Shown here one piece after another: positions 40,025-48,961 of a stretch of DNA of 64,000 nucleotides (positions within the stretch are counted from its first letter, which is position 1; each line of letters starts with the position of its first letter). The notes under the pieces were generated by a model that worked only from the letters and a program-made list of their open reading frames with translations, was not told where the DNA came from and did not search any database. The stretch is from Sulfitobacter sp. HGT1 (GTDB taxonomy: Bacteria > Pseudomonadota > Alphaproteobacteria > Rhodobacterales > Rhodobacteraceae). The DNA is taken from positions 186,001 through 250,000 of the forward strand of contig NZ_BLWI01000012.1 of assembly GCF_013282155.1 (NCBI RefSeq), written 5' to 3'. A program made the position numbers and the translations under genes.

Positions 40025-40450
40025 TTACTTCACCTCAATGCCCATGGAACGGGCGGAGCCCAGAATGATCTTCATCGCGGCTTCAACATCCACGGCGCTC
40101 AGATCGGCCATCTTTGCTTCTGCGATTTCGCGCAGTTGCTTGGTGGTCACTGTACCAACAGTTTCACGGCTCGGTGTTTTCGCACCAGAGTTAATCTTGG
40201 CAGCTTTTTTCAGGTAATAGGACGCAGGAGGCGTCTTGATGTCCATGGTAAAGGACTTGTCCTGGTAATAGCTGATCACGGTCGGGCAAGGGGCACCTGG
40301 CTCCAGGTCCGCTGTCTTGGCGTTGAACGCCTTACAGAATTCCATGATGTTAATCCCGCGCTGACCCAATGCAGGACCAACAGGTGGGGATGGGTTCGCT
40401 TGACCCGCTTTAACTTGCAACTTCATCTTACCGACGAGCTTCTTGGCCAT
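40025..40450 (-). CDS. rplK: 50S ribosomal protein L11
   Basis: The 141-residue protein begins [43 protein letters not shown], with the conserved proline hinge of the thiostrepton-binding domain. It forms the GTPase-associated centre. It is first in the rplK-rplA pair, 159 bases after nusG. Confidence 0.98.
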   Translation of the reverse strand: MAKKLVGKMKLQVKAGQANPSPPVGPALGQRGINIMEFCKAFNAKTADLEPGAPCPTVISYYQDKSFTMDIKTPPASYYLKKAAKINSGAKTPSRETVGTVTTKQLREIAEAKMADLSAVDVEAAMKIILGSARSMGIEVK

Positions 40451-40471
40451 TGGCCTTCTCCTTTTTATGTC

Positions 40472-40493
40472 GGTGGGTTTGCACCCACCCTAC
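40472..40493. repeat. Intergenic GGGTTT-ACCC palindrome copy upstream of rplK
   Basis: GGTGGGTTTGCACCCACC followed by CTAC is a copy of the family seen at 7179, 12409, 15633 and 21917. CACAACGCGTTGTG, a perfect palindrome, follows at about 40499. The 159-base gap holds no gene. Confidence 0.6.
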
Positions 40494-40609
40494 ACAACCA
40501 CAACGCGTTGTGATCGCTTGCTAGCGTGGTCCGGCGTGGCTGCGCGCAGCTTTGCCTCCCACAAACGAACGGTGTCGCCACCGCATGGCGGGTTGCCCCG
40601 CCGACCCGC

Positions 40610-41143
40610 TCAGATCTGTTTGTTGACCTGAGTGAATTCCAATTCGACCGGTGTTTCACGGCCAAAGATCGACACAGACACCTTGAGGCGCTGGTTCTCT
40701 TCGTCGACTTCCTCGATCATACCGTCAAAGTCTTCGAACGGACCATCAGCAACCTTGACGCGCTCGCCCACTTCAAAGTGGATCAATGTGCGTGGTGCTT
40801 CCTCGCCTTCCTGGACACGGCCCAGGATCGCGGTCACTTCTGCATCGCGCATCGGCATCGGGCGCCCTTGTGGACCCAAGAAACCTGTAACGCGGTTGAT
40901 CGAGTTGATCAGGTGATAGCCACGGTCGGACATTTCCATGTGCACCAGCACATAGCCGGGCATAAAGCGCCGCTCTGTCGTGACTTTTTTGCCGCGCCGA
41001 ACTTCGATCACCTCTTCGGTGGGAACCAGCACTTCGTCGATCTGGTCCTCAAGCTCTTGCTCGGCGACCGTTGTGCGGATCTGTTCGGCGATCTTTTTCT
41101 CGAAATTCGACAAAACACTGACCGAATACCATCTTTTCGCCAT
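40610..41143 (-). CDS. nusG: Transcription elongation/antitermination factor NusG
   Basis: The 177-residue protein has the NGN domain ([19 protein letters not shown] and [12 protein letters not shown]) and the C-terminal KOW motif ([27 protein letters not shown]) that binds S10 or Rho. It follows secE in the usual order after a 207-base gap, which shows no gene. Confidence 0.98.
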   Translation of the reverse strand: MAKRWYSVSVLSNFEKKIAEQIRTTVAEQELEDQIDEVLVPTEEVIEVRRGKKVTTERRFMPGYVLVHMEMSDRGYHLINSINRVTGFLGPQGRPMPMRDAEVTAILGRVQEGEEAPRTLIHFEVGERVKVADGPFEDFDGMIEEVDEENQRLKVSVSIFGRETPVELEFTQVNKQI

Positions 41144-41350
41144 CTGAACTCTGGTCCCTGTCTTGCGATGCGCATGTTTGCAGCATCAAATTCTCAATAA
41201 AGCGACAGGCACTTGCCTGCCTTTCCTGAACAAAAAATCGGCGCGCAACTCGAATCGCCGCACGCCCTTTGTCAGGTTAGGATTGCGGGATAGCCCGCAT
41301 ATCCAAATGTTTCAAGGGGGTGAGCAAGGTTTTGCACATCCCCGTCGCGA

Positions 41351-41548
41351 TCAGCCGAAGTAGGAAAGCACGTACTGCAAGCCGCCACGGATCAAGATAT
41401 CAACGATTGCGAAAAACACCGCTGTCAGTGCCGCAAGGATGAAAACCATCACGGTTGTCAGCATCACCTCGCGGCGGGTCGGCCATACGACCTTGGACAC
41501 TTCCGAGCGCACTTGCTGAATGAACTGGAGTGGATTGACTGTGGCCAT
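41351..41548 (-). CDS. secE: Preprotein translocase subunit SecE
   Basis: The 65-residue single-pass membrane protein begins MATVNPLQFIQQVRSEVSKVVWPTRREV, with the conserved WPTRRE amphipathic helix and one transmembrane segment (about 33-55). It stabilises SecY. The shorter start was chosen; a 20-codon extension upstream lacks family similarity. Confidence 0.95.
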   Translation of the reverse strand: MATVNPLQFIQQVRSEVSKVVWPTRREVMLTTVMVFILAALTAVFFAIVDILIRGGLQYVLSYFG

Positions 41549-41634
41549 GACGCGTTTCCTGTTTTTCAAAGGTTTCTGCGATGTAGCCGCCAATGCGACC
41601 GAATTCAAGACGTCAATCGTATCAGCCCGTCGGC

Positions 41635-42282
41635 CTAGGCATTCCGCGCATGGGCCAGGTCATCCATCCGCAATTCAAACTTTTCCGAATCCTGCTGCGC
41701 AAAAGCGGCAATATCGCTGACATCAGGCAAATAAAGCGCCGCGACCCAGCCTTCGGGGAAACGGTCCAGGATCGCATCCCAACGCATCGCGACCCGGTCT
41801 ATCTCTGCATGGATTGCCGCTGCTTTTTCAGGGTGTCGTGCAACATACCAGCGCAAGGGTTTGAGCATCATCTGCCAGAACCCGTCATAGCCATAGGCCA
41901 CATAGAGCGCCGAAACGACCGCCGCCAGAAACAGGGTCAGAACCAAGAACAGGACCGGATGAAATATCGCGGCTGAGACCACCGCAAACCCGCAGACAAA
42001 TCCGGCGGCCGTTGCACGCAGCGATACAGGTGCCTGTTGCGCAGCGATTTCCTCGGCCGGCATTTCGGCGGGCTGTCCGCCGCGCGCAAGCTTGGTTTGC
42101 ACCGCGCCCGTGATCCTGCCGACAATGCGTTTGATGCCCCCTGCCTCGGGGGTCTCGGGGACGGAGGGGCGCACAAGGCCCGGCTGCGCGGCTGGATGCG
42201 GCGCGTTCTGATGACCTGAATCATCATAACGGGACATACCTGTGAAATGGTCCAAATCGGCAGGCTTGTTTTTGCGCAACAT
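41635..42282 (-). CDS. Membrane protein of unknown function between tRNA-Trp and secE
   Basis: The 215-residue product has a Pro/Gly-rich, probably disordered N-terminal half (to about 85), two adjacent hydrophobic segments (about 90-106 and 108-130), and a charged C-terminal helix region (RHPEKAAAIHAEIDRVAMRWDAILDRFPEGW). The start MLRKNKPADL at 42282 follows AAGGTGG. It sits in the slot next to secE. No family is recognised. Confidence 0.7.
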   Translation of the reverse strand: MLRKNKPADLDHFTGMSRYDDSGHQNAPHPAAQPGLVRPSVPETPEAGGIKRIVGRITGAVQTKLARGGQPAEMPAEEIAAQQAPVSLRATAAGFVCGFAVVSAAIFHPVLFLVLTLFLAAVVSALYVAYGYDGFWQMMLKPLRWYVARHPEKAAAIHAEIDRVAMRWDAILDRFPEGWVAALYLPDVSDIAAFAQQDSEKFELRMDDLAHARNA

Positions 42283-42400
42283 ATAAAGACATCCACCTTT
42301 TAAAAAACGAGATGGAAAGTGTCGCGCCATGCTACGGCAATTCAGCGGCCATATTATGACCACTCAAAGGCATATCGCAAAAGATCAATGTCAGGAAAAT

Positions 42401-42476
42401 TGGCAGGGGCTGAGGGACTCGAACCCACGACCCTCGGTTTTGGAGACCGATGCTCTACCAACTGAGCTAAACCCCT
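42401..42476 (-). tRNA. tRNA-Trp (anticodon CCA)
   Basis: The minus strand begins AGGGGTTTAGCTCAGTTGG, with D-arm, the anticodon loop CTCCAAA giving CCA, a T-arm with GGTTCGAGTCC and an encoded 3' CCA. The acceptor stem pairs over seven positions. The genomic position upstream of secE-nusG is the common one. Confidence 0.97.
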
Positions 42477-42549
42477 ATGCCGAGTGGTGAGGTAGTCTGG
42501 AATCGCGAGGGGATCAAGAGCATATGCACCAAAGGGCGGGAAAATCCTT

Positions 42550-43041
42550 CTAGCTGTCGCCCGAGCGTCGATACTCCTGCTCTTTCACGACCGTTCCCCA
42601 GACATCGCCTTCTTGCTCTGCGTGCAACACAAAGCCGAAACTGCGGTAAAGATGCAAGGCTGGTTCCAGCCCGGCAAAGGTGTGCAGCCACATTCTGCCT
42701 TGGCTGTGCTGCTCGGCATGGGCCACGGCCATGCTTAACAGCTTGCGCCCGATCCCCGAGCCCCGACAGCGGTCCGCACAGATGAACCACCTCAGATGCG
42801 CGCCACGCGCCTGCGATTCCGGATCATGAAGGTTCAGGATCAACGAAGCCGCGACCCCCTGATCATCACGGGCAAGCAGCACCAGATCCGGGTCCTTCCT
42901 GCCATGGGCGAACTCGGCAAGCTGGTGCGCCACCTTGGCCTCGAAGTAGCTGGTGAAGCCCCAATGCTTTGCATAGTGGGTTCCGTGCAGTTGAATGATT
43001 TGCCCGATCGCGCCCGGAAAGAAATCGTGGGTAATGTCCAT
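42550..43041 (-). CDS. GNAT-family N-acetyltransferase
   Basis: The 163-residue protein begins MDITHDFFPGAIGQIIQLHGTHYAKHWGF, and its acetyl-CoA site is CRGSGIGRKLLSMAV (R-x-x-G-x-G), followed by MWLHTFAGLEPALHLYRSFGF. The N-terminal part resembles acetyltransferase halves often fused to MarR regulators. Substrate unknown. It begins just past the tuf terminator, on the same strand. Confidence 0.85.
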   Translation of the reverse strand: MDITHDFFPGAIGQIIQLHGTHYAKHWGFTSYFEAKVAHQLAEFAHGRKDPDLVLLARDDQGVAASLILNLHDPESQARGAHLRWFICADRCRGSGIGRKLLSMAVAHAEQHSQGRMWLHTFAGLEPALHLYRSFGFVLHAEQEGDVWGTVVKEQEYRRSGDS

Positions 43042-43091
43042 GCTGTGGCCTTTCACGCTGCGCGTATTCTATCCCCCGGCCTCCGCAAAAG

Positions 43092-43120
43092 AAAAGGCCG
43101 CCCCGGTGTGGGACGGCCTT
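43092..43120 (-). terminator. Intrinsic terminator of tuf copy 2
   Basis: Identical to the terminator of tuf copy 1 (20642-20670). The duplicated 3' flank starts at 43047 and has only two visible mismatches with copy 1. Confidence 0.85.
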
Positions 43121-43162
43121 GTTTGATGTGACGTGCGTGGGGGCGTGCCCCCAGACAGCAGC

Positions 43163-44338
43163 TTACTCGTTGATCTTGGACACAACGCCCGCGCCAACAG
43201 TGCGGCCGCCTTCGCGGATCGCAAAGCGCAGACCGTCTTCCATCGCGATGGGTGCGATCAGTTCAACGTCGAACTGCAGGTTGTCGCCTGGCATAACCAT
43301 TTCAGTGCCTTCTGGCAGCTGAACTGTACCGGTGACGTCTGTGGTCCGGAAGTAGAACTGTGGACGGTAGTTCGCGAAGAACGGCGTGTGACGGCCACCC
43401 TCTTCCTTGGTCAGGATATACGCTTCGGCTGTGAACTTGGTGTGTGGCTTAACCGAACCTGGCTTACACAGAACCTGACCACGCTCAACGCCTTCACGGT
43501 CAACGCCGCGCAGCAGGGCACCGATGTTGTCGCCAGCTTCACCGCGGTCCAGCAGTTTGCGGAACATTTCAACGCCGGTACAGGTGGTTTTCTTGGTGTC
43601 GCGGATACCAACGATTTCGATTTCGTCGCCAACGTTGATCACGCCACGCTCGATACGGCCTGTCACAACGGTACCACGACCGGAGATCGAGAACACGTCT
43701 TCCACTGGCATCAGGAACGGCTGGTCAACAGCGCGTGCAGGTGTCGGGATGAATTCGTCAACGGCTTTCATCAGCGCGCGGATCGAGTTTTCACCGATCT
43801 CTGGGTCGCGGCCTTCCATGGCTGCCAGAGCGGAACCAGGAACAACCGGCATGTCGTCGCCAGGGTAGTCGTAGGAAGACAGCAATTCGCGGATTTCCAT
43901 TTCCACCAATTCCAGCAGTTCCGCATCGTCAACCTGGTCAACTTTGTTCATGTAAACAACCATGGTCGGGATACCAACCTGGCGGCCCAGCAGAATGTGC
44001 TCGCGGGTTTGTGGCATTGGGCCGTCAGCCGCATTCACAACCAGGATCGCGCCGTCCATCTGTGCCGCACCGGTGATCATGTTCTTTACATAGTCAGCGT
44101 GACCTGGGCAGTCGACGTGTGCATAGTGACGTGCTTCGGTTTCGTACTCAACGTGAGCGGTCGAAATGGTGATGCCGCGTGCTTTTTCTTCGGGCGCGCC
44201 GTCAATCTGGTCATACGCTTTGAAATCGCCAAAATACTTGGTGATCGCAGCTGTCAACGTCGTTTTGCCGTGGTCAACGTGACCGATCGTGCCGATGTTA
44301 ACGTGTGGTTTATTACGTTCAAACTTTGCCTTAGCCAT
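43163..44338 (-). CDS. tuf: Elongation factor Tu, copy 2
   Basis: The 391-residue protein has the same GTP-binding motifs as copy 1. It lies upstream of the tRNA-Trp-secE-nusG block, the common place for a second tuf. It differs from copy 1 at 16 positions between residues 139 and 297, for example AAMEGRD against HAMNGTR at 172-178 and Lys250 against Thr. Outside that span the proteins are identical. The leader is unrelated to that of copy 1. Confidence 0.99.
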   Translation of the reverse strand: MAKAKFERNKPHVNIGTIGHVDHGKTTLTAAITKYFGDFKAYDQIDGAPEEKARGITISTAHVEYETEARHYAHVDCPGHADYVKNMITGAAQMDGAILVVNAADGPMPQTREHILLGRQVGIPTMVVYMNKVDQVDDAELLELVEMEIRELLSSYDYPGDDMPVVPGSALAAMEGRDPEIGENSIRALMKAVDEFIPTPARAVDQPFLMPVEDVFSISGRGTVVTGRIERGVINVGDEIEIVGIRDTKKTTCTGVEMFRKLLDRGEAGDNIGALLRGVDREGVERGQVLCKPGSVKPHTKFTAEAYILTKEEGGRHTPFFANYRPQFYFRTTDVTGTVQLPEGTEMVMPGDNLQFDVELIAPIAMEDGLRFAIREGGRTVGAGVVSKINE

Positions 44339-44369
44339 GGAGCAGCCCTTTATATTAATGAGGGCCCTA

Positions 44370-44444
44370 CGTCAGACCCAAACCTATCTGGCGGGCGATG
44401 TATTGGGTCTGACGCATAAAATCAAGCGCCTGTTCGCGCTTGAT
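44370..44444 (-). other. Two hairpins in the gap upstream of tuf copy 2
   Basis: Reading the minus strand, ATCAAGCGC/GCGCTTGAT (44421-44444) followed by TTTT looks like a terminator for the lipoprotein gene. The 12-bp perfect inverted repeat CGTCAGACCCAA (44370-44381) and TTGGGTCTGACG (44403-44414) follows, with a 21-base loop. A weak TTGATT-N17-TACATC promoter overlaps both. Confidence 0.55.
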
Positions 44445-44470
44445 ACCGGCATCGGCAAAGTAATTTGCGC

Positions 44471-45070
44471 TTATTCGGTCTTGGCGGCGGGGGCATTCGT
44501 GGTCTTGGCCCGTACAATCACCGCATCAGCGGGCCGATTGAACCACCCTTCGGCAGCGTTTTGCTTGACCAGATAGGTCTCAATCGACTTGGCCGCATTC
44601 TGGCTCAGGTTCTTCAACTGCTCTTGGGCGGTCTTGGTATAACCGGACCCGATGATAGGGCCCTGATCGAATGATTCGAAAACTGTAATCTGATGCGGCT
44701 TGTCGGTCAGTTTGACGCCAGCGGCATCATCCCAGACAGTCAGGTTGATAATCATGATTGATTTTGGGGCCAGAACCAGCGGAATGCCCGGAGGGGCCAG
44801 AACATAGCCTTCGACGCTGACGCCAAAGTGATAATTGCGCGCCCCATCATAACGGTCGAACCGCTCTGCAATCGCATCCTTTACGGCTGTGGTCAGGACT
44901 TCTTCGGTGACCACGCGGCTGATCGGCAGCTTTTGGACTTTGGGGGCCACCACGATATTGTGGTACAGGTTGAAGTCACCCAGCGGCACTGGCGGCTTGT
45001 TCAGATCGGCTGCGCCATTGCAGGCGGCCAAAAAGGTAACGGTCATCAAAATGGCAAAAACACGAAACAT
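44471..45070 (-). CDS. Putative lipoprotein of unknown function
   Basis: The 199-residue product has a lipoprotein signal with the lipobox LAAC (Cys17). The mature protein includes NLYHNIVVAPKVQKLPISRVVTEEVLTTAVKDAIAERFDRYDGARNYHFGVSVEGYVLAPPG, resembling small outer-membrane-associated proteins but not a family I can name. It ends in an Ala-rich tail. It precedes tuf copy 2 on the same strand, with a hairpin and T-run between. Confidence 0.75.
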   Translation of the reverse strand: MFRVFAILMTVTFLAACNGAADLNKPPVPLGDFNLYHNIVVAPKVQKLPISRVVTEEVLTTAVKDAIAERFDRYDGARNYHFGVSVEGYVLAPPGIPLVLAPKSIMIINLTVWDDAAGVKLTDKPHQITVFESFDQGPIIGSGYTKTAQEQLKNLSQNAAKSIETYLVKQNAAEGWFNRPADAVIVRAKTTNAPAAKTE

Positions 45071-45198
45071 TCAAAGCCTCCATCGGCGAAAAGTTACTCA
45101 AGGCGATACCGCAAGCCCCTCTTGGGTGCAATCTTTTGCCGCGTTTGTAACCGGCACCAGCCATCCTATCTGTGATATGTCTCTGAAAGGCACCCATC

Positions 45199-46551
45199 AT
45201 GAGCCAACCGCCCCTTCCTGTCCGCGTTCCTCTTGTGACCAAACCTTTGGGCATTCTGAAAAGCCTGCAAATGGCGCGGCGCAATATCCTGAGCATCATC
45301 CCCGCCATCGCGACCAAACAGCCGATGGTGTCGGGCAAAACCGGTAAACGCTGGCATATGGTCGTGGACCCCGCCGCCATCCGCGAGATGCTGCTGGACC
45401 GCCTGGATGATTACCCCAAATCCCTCGTGACCAAGAACCTGCTGAAACCCGCCATCGGGGAATCGCTGTTCATTGCCGAAGGCGCGCATTGGCGCTGGCA
45501 GCGCCGCGCGGCTGCCCCGGTCTTTTCCCCCCGCAATATGTTGAACCTGGCCCCCATCATGACCGCTGCCGCAGAGCGGTCTTGTGACCGCATCGCCGCC
45601 GCTGGCCCCCGCGCAATCAACATGCTGGACGAAATGGTCACGACCACCTTTGACGTGATTTCCGATGTGACGTTTTCGGGCGGCGATACTTTTGACCGCG
45701 ACGCGGTGCACCATGCGATCGACGATTACATCGCGCAGGCCGGCAAGATCAGCCTTTTCGACGTGCTGGGCCTTCCCGACTGGGTGCCGCGCCCCGACCG
45801 GATTTTGTCGGGCAAAGCCCTGAAGGAAATGAAACAAATTGCAGATACTGCTATCGAGGCGCGGGCCAAGCGCGGCCATGACGGCACGCCCGATCTGCTG
45901 GACCTGCTGCTTGAAGGGGTCGATCCCAAGACCAAACGGCAGATGAACACCGCCGAACTGCGCGACAACCTGTTGACGTTTATCGTCGCGGGACACGAGA
46001 CGACGGCCCTGACCCTGTCATGGTCGCTTTATCTGATGGGGTTCGACCAAGACGCCCAGGACAAGGCCCGCGCCGAGGCGCAATCGGTGTTGCAGGGCCG
46101 CGCGGCCACCGGCGATGATGTCGAAAACCTGCCCTATATCCGCCAGATCATCGACGAGGCGCTGCGCCTTTACCCCCCTGCGGGGATGATTTCGCGAACA
46201 GCACAGAAACCGGACACTTTGGGCGGGCGGGAAATCAGACCGGGCGATACGGTGATCATCCCGATCTACGCCCTGGGCCGCCACGAACAGCTTTGGGATG
46301 ATCCCGATGCCTTCAAGCCCGAACGGTTCGAGGACCGCAAATCGATTGACCGCTATGCCTATCTGCCCTTTGGCGATGGCCCGCGCATCTGCATCGGGGC
46401 CAGCTTTGCCCTGCAAGAGGCGGTTATCATCCTTGCGACCCTGCTATCACGGTTCAAATTCACCGCCGTCAAAGGGAAAGACCCCGAACCCGTGATGATC
46501 CTGACCTTGCGCCCGGATGGCGGTGTTTGGCTGACGGCAGAACCGGTCTAA
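45199..46551 (+). CDS. Cytochrome P450
   Basis: The 450-residue enzyme has the I-helix oxygen-binding AGHETT (264-269), the ExxR pair EALR (Glu320, Arg323), and the heme-ligand loop FGDGPRICIG with Cys398. It has no membrane anchor, so it is a soluble bacterial monooxygenase needing separate redox partners, none of which are in the window. Substrate unknown. It is divergent from the lipoprotein gene and overlaps the M48 protease gene by four bases tail-to-tail. Confidence 0.95.
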   Translation: MSQPPLPVRVPLVTKPLGILKSLQMARRNILSIIPAIATKQPMVSGKTGKRWHMVVDPAAIREMLLDRLDDYPKSLVTKNLLKPAIGESLFIAEGAHWRWQRRAAAPVFSPRNMLNLAPIMTAAAERSCDRIAAAGPRAINMLDEMVTTTFDVISDVTFSGGDTFDRDAVHHAIDDYIAQAGKISLFDVLGLPDWVPRPDRILSGKALKEMKQIADTAIEARAKRGHDGTPDLLDLLLEGVDPKTKRQMNTAELRDNLLTFIVAGHETTALTLSWSLYLMGFDQDAQDKARAEAQSVLQGRAATGDDVENLPYIRQIIDEALRLYPPAGMISRTAQKPDTLGGREIRPGDTVIIPIYALGRHEQLWDDPDAFKPERFEDRKSIDRYAYLPFGDGPRICIGASFALQEAVIILATLLSRFKFTAVKGKDPEPVMILTLRPDGGVWLTAEPV

Positions 46552-47642
46552 TCGCAGATCGCTTGCAGATCGGCCCAAGCGGCATCGTCCAGAATGGCGG
46601 CGTAGTCGCGGGTTGCGTCGGCAGCGGCGCGGGCGTTTTCAATGCGGTCCCCAAGGCTGGGGTGGCTTAGAAAATGGTTTAGCAATTCGTTGCCCTCGCC
46701 ATGTTCGTCGCGCAGCCGTTCAAACATGGTCCCAAGGGCTGCAGGCGAGACATTTGCCGCCTCAAGTCTGGCATAGCCGAAGGTGTCGGCATCGGTTTCG
46801 GCCTGCTGGCTGTAGGTCGCACTGATCAGCCGCTCGGTCAGAAACAAGACCGCAGCACCGCCAGCAAAATCCCCGAACAGCAGGCCCAGTATGCCGATTG
46901 ACCCGGCCGACCGTAATGCATGCCGTGTGGGGTCACGGCTGACCACATGGCCGATCTCGTGGGCCAGTACGGCGGCAACTTCGTCAGGGGTTTTCGCCTG
47001 ATCAATCAGCCCCTTGAAGATCACGACGAACCCGCCCGGCAGCGCAAAGGCATTGATCATTTCGTGGTCCAGCACCGTGACGCTCAGGCCCTCCAGTGCC
47101 CCCTCGCCCGCGTTCAATGCGGCGGTCATCTGCGCCAGTGCCCTGACGCCTGCGGGGTTTTCGCACATGGCCAACGGTGCCATGCCGGTTTCGTCCAACG
47201 CGTTGCGGATCTGTTCAAACGTCGCCTCGCCCAAGGCGCGTTCGCCGGCGGGCGGGATGAAAACGGCAAGGCGATCCGCCAGCAACGGCACAAGGACCGT
47301 GACCTGAAGCGCCACTGCCGCAACCGCAGCAACGGCCCAGGCGGCCAGTCTACCACGCCCCTTGGGCGGGGCACGCCGCGTGGCATTCGGCAAATATCCA
47401 AGCAGGGTTTTGTCGGTGACAAACAGGCGCGCCAAAGGGTCGGTGATCAGCCGCAAACTATAGCTGTTTTTGTCGGCCCCGTCTTGCAGCACACGGATGT
47501 CCTTGACGGGCCAGAACAGCGTGCTGCCATCGTCCAGCCCGATTTGCAGGTTCTGGTTGGCAATGTGCAGGCTGACTTCTTCGCTGATCGGGCGATCACC
47601 GTCGAAATAGGCAGACCCGAAACCGTTGAACCCTGCGCTCAT
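46548..47642 (-). CDS. M48-family zinc metallopeptidase
   Basis: The 364-residue protein has a soluble N-terminal domain (to about 95), one transmembrane segment (about 99-120), and the protease domain with HEIGH (228-232) and a third metal ligand Glu282 in QAETDADTFGY. Family members cleave membrane or periplasmic proteins in quality control. Its ATG overlaps the stop of the YjgN-type gene (ATGA), so the pair is probably made together; such pairings are common. Confidence 0.92.
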   Translation of the reverse strand: MSAGFNGFGSAYFDGDRPISEEVSLHIANQNLQIGLDDGSTLFWPVKDIRVLQDGADKNSYSLRLITDPLARLFVTDKTLLGYLPNATRRAPPKGRGRLAAWAVAAVAAVALQVTVLVPLLADRLAVFIPPAGERALGEATFEQIRNALDETGMAPLAMCENPAGVRALAQMTAALNAGEGALEGLSVTVLDHEMINAFALPGGFVVIFKGLIDQAKTPDEVAAVLAHEIGHVVSRDPTRHALRSAGSIGILGLLFGDFAGGAAVLFLTERLISATYSQQAETDADTFGYARLEAANVSPAALGTMFERLRDEHGEGNELLNHFLSHPSLGDRIENARAAADATRDYAAILDDAAWADLQAICD

Positions 47643-48949
47643 ATCGCAGCCCCCAGGTCCAGCGCTTCGGCAAAGCCTTCGGCCTCGGTGAATTCATCAC
47701 GGTCGCGCTGGCTGATGACCTGCAAACCATAGCGCTGTGGCAGCGACAGCGTCTTGGTCATGTGACGCATTAAGGGAAAGGTCACGAAAGTGCTGTAAAG
47801 CACGTTCCACATCAGGAAAACCGACAGGTAAAACACCGCGACCAATGCCAGCGCCATACCGCAAGGGATATCAACATCTGCACCAAAATCGCCAAATGCG
47901 CCGTCCATCATCGCGCTTGGCCCCAGCGTTACAAACGCGAAAATCACCAGCCCGACGATCCCGACCAGCAGCGCCAGATAGGCAATAAAGCTGCCCAGAA
48001 CATAAATGCTGGCCACGCGCGGGCCGCTTAGCCTTGACTGCAAACTAATCCCTTCGGAGGTTTTATGGTTCGCCATCAGCCGTTTGGAGGCGAAGCGGTA
48101 ATGGATCGCGCCGTAAAGCAACCCCATGATCCCCAATGGAAAAATTGCCAAACGCTCAGCGCCGACAACCGGAAATGCGGGTACGCCGCCATCCATTATT
48201 TCCTCGAATGACCGGGCCACCCCTTCCGCCGTGATGTCTGCCGATACCACGACTGGATCCCACCATAACAGCCAGCCCGCGCCCGCAGCCAAGATCAGAA
48301 GCGACACGAAAATCGGAATCGCCGCGCGGTACAGCATTGTCCAACGCCCGTCCTGATGCAGTCGGGCAGAGCCGAAATAGGTGCGGTCAGTGACATATTT
48401 TTCAAGCGCAAAGGTCATGCGCGGCCACAGCAGGCCAAGCGTCAGGATGGTCACCGCCCAATGCATCAAAGCGCGCCACGCATAGCCCCAAGCGCCCTTT
48501 TCAAGGCCAAACCGCACACCGCGCCAACGGGTGCGGGCCAGAACATAGCGCCGCGCGCGGTACCTTGCATAGAACCAGATCGGGATCACCCCGATCGCGC
48601 TTGCCAGATAGCCGACAGATGCGCTGGCAAAAACAGAAAAGCTGACGAACATGACCATCAGATTAACGACGCCGATGTAAAAGGTCAGGACCACTACCGC
48701 GATGAAAAACCCCAGCAGTTTTTCCCAAGGGTCGCCCACATATTCCATCGGATGTCCGCCGGGCCGGATCGCGGACCAGAACCAGCGCCGTAACCTTGTC
48801 TTCATCCAGAAGCGGTAAAACCCCAGCGTGATGACTGTCAGAAATCCGGTTTTCAACGCCAACCAGAACAGGGCACTGCGTTTACCAACAAACTGAACAG
48901 GAAGGCCCTCAGGCCCTGACGCTGGATATGTCAGTGTGGCGTCGGTCAT
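47639..48949 (-). CDS. YjgN-type (DUF898) membrane protein
   Basis: The 436-residue protein has about ten to twelve hydrophobic segments in repeat-like units: FVGKRSALFWLALKTGFLTVITLGFYRFWMKTRLRRWFW near the start matches the YjgN/DUF898 family. Function in the inner membrane is unknown. It is translationally coupled to the M48 peptidase by four overlapping bases, suggesting that both act at the membrane together. Confidence 0.85.
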   Translation of the reverse strand: MTDATLTYPASGPEGLPVQFVGKRSALFWLALKTGFLTVITLGFYRFWMKTRLRRWFWSAIRPGGHPMEYVGDPWEKLLGFFIAVVVLTFYIGVVNLMVMFVSFSVFASASVGYLASAIGVIPIWFYARYRARRYVLARTRWRGVRFGLEKGAWGYAWRALMHWAVTILTLGLLWPRMTFALEKYVTDRTYFGSARLHQDGRWTMLYRAAIPIFVSLLILAAGAGWLLWWDPVVVSADITAEGVARSFEEIMDGGVPAFPVVGAERLAIFPLGIMGLLYGAIHYRFASKRLMANHKTSEGISLQSRLSGPRVASIYVLGSFIAYLALLVGIVGLVIFAFVTLGPSAMMDGAFGDFGADVDIPCGMALALVAVFYLSVFLMWNVLYSTFVTFPLMRHMTKTLSLPQRYGLQVISQRDRDEFTEAEGFAEALDLGAAI

Positions 48950-48961
48950 CGGGCAACCCGA

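Noticed and set aside
43133..44419. 428-codon plus-strand open frame across tuf2 (and a similar one across tuf1)
   Set aside because: Antisense shadow of tuf with no ribosome binding site or family features; strong codon bias on the other strand creates it.
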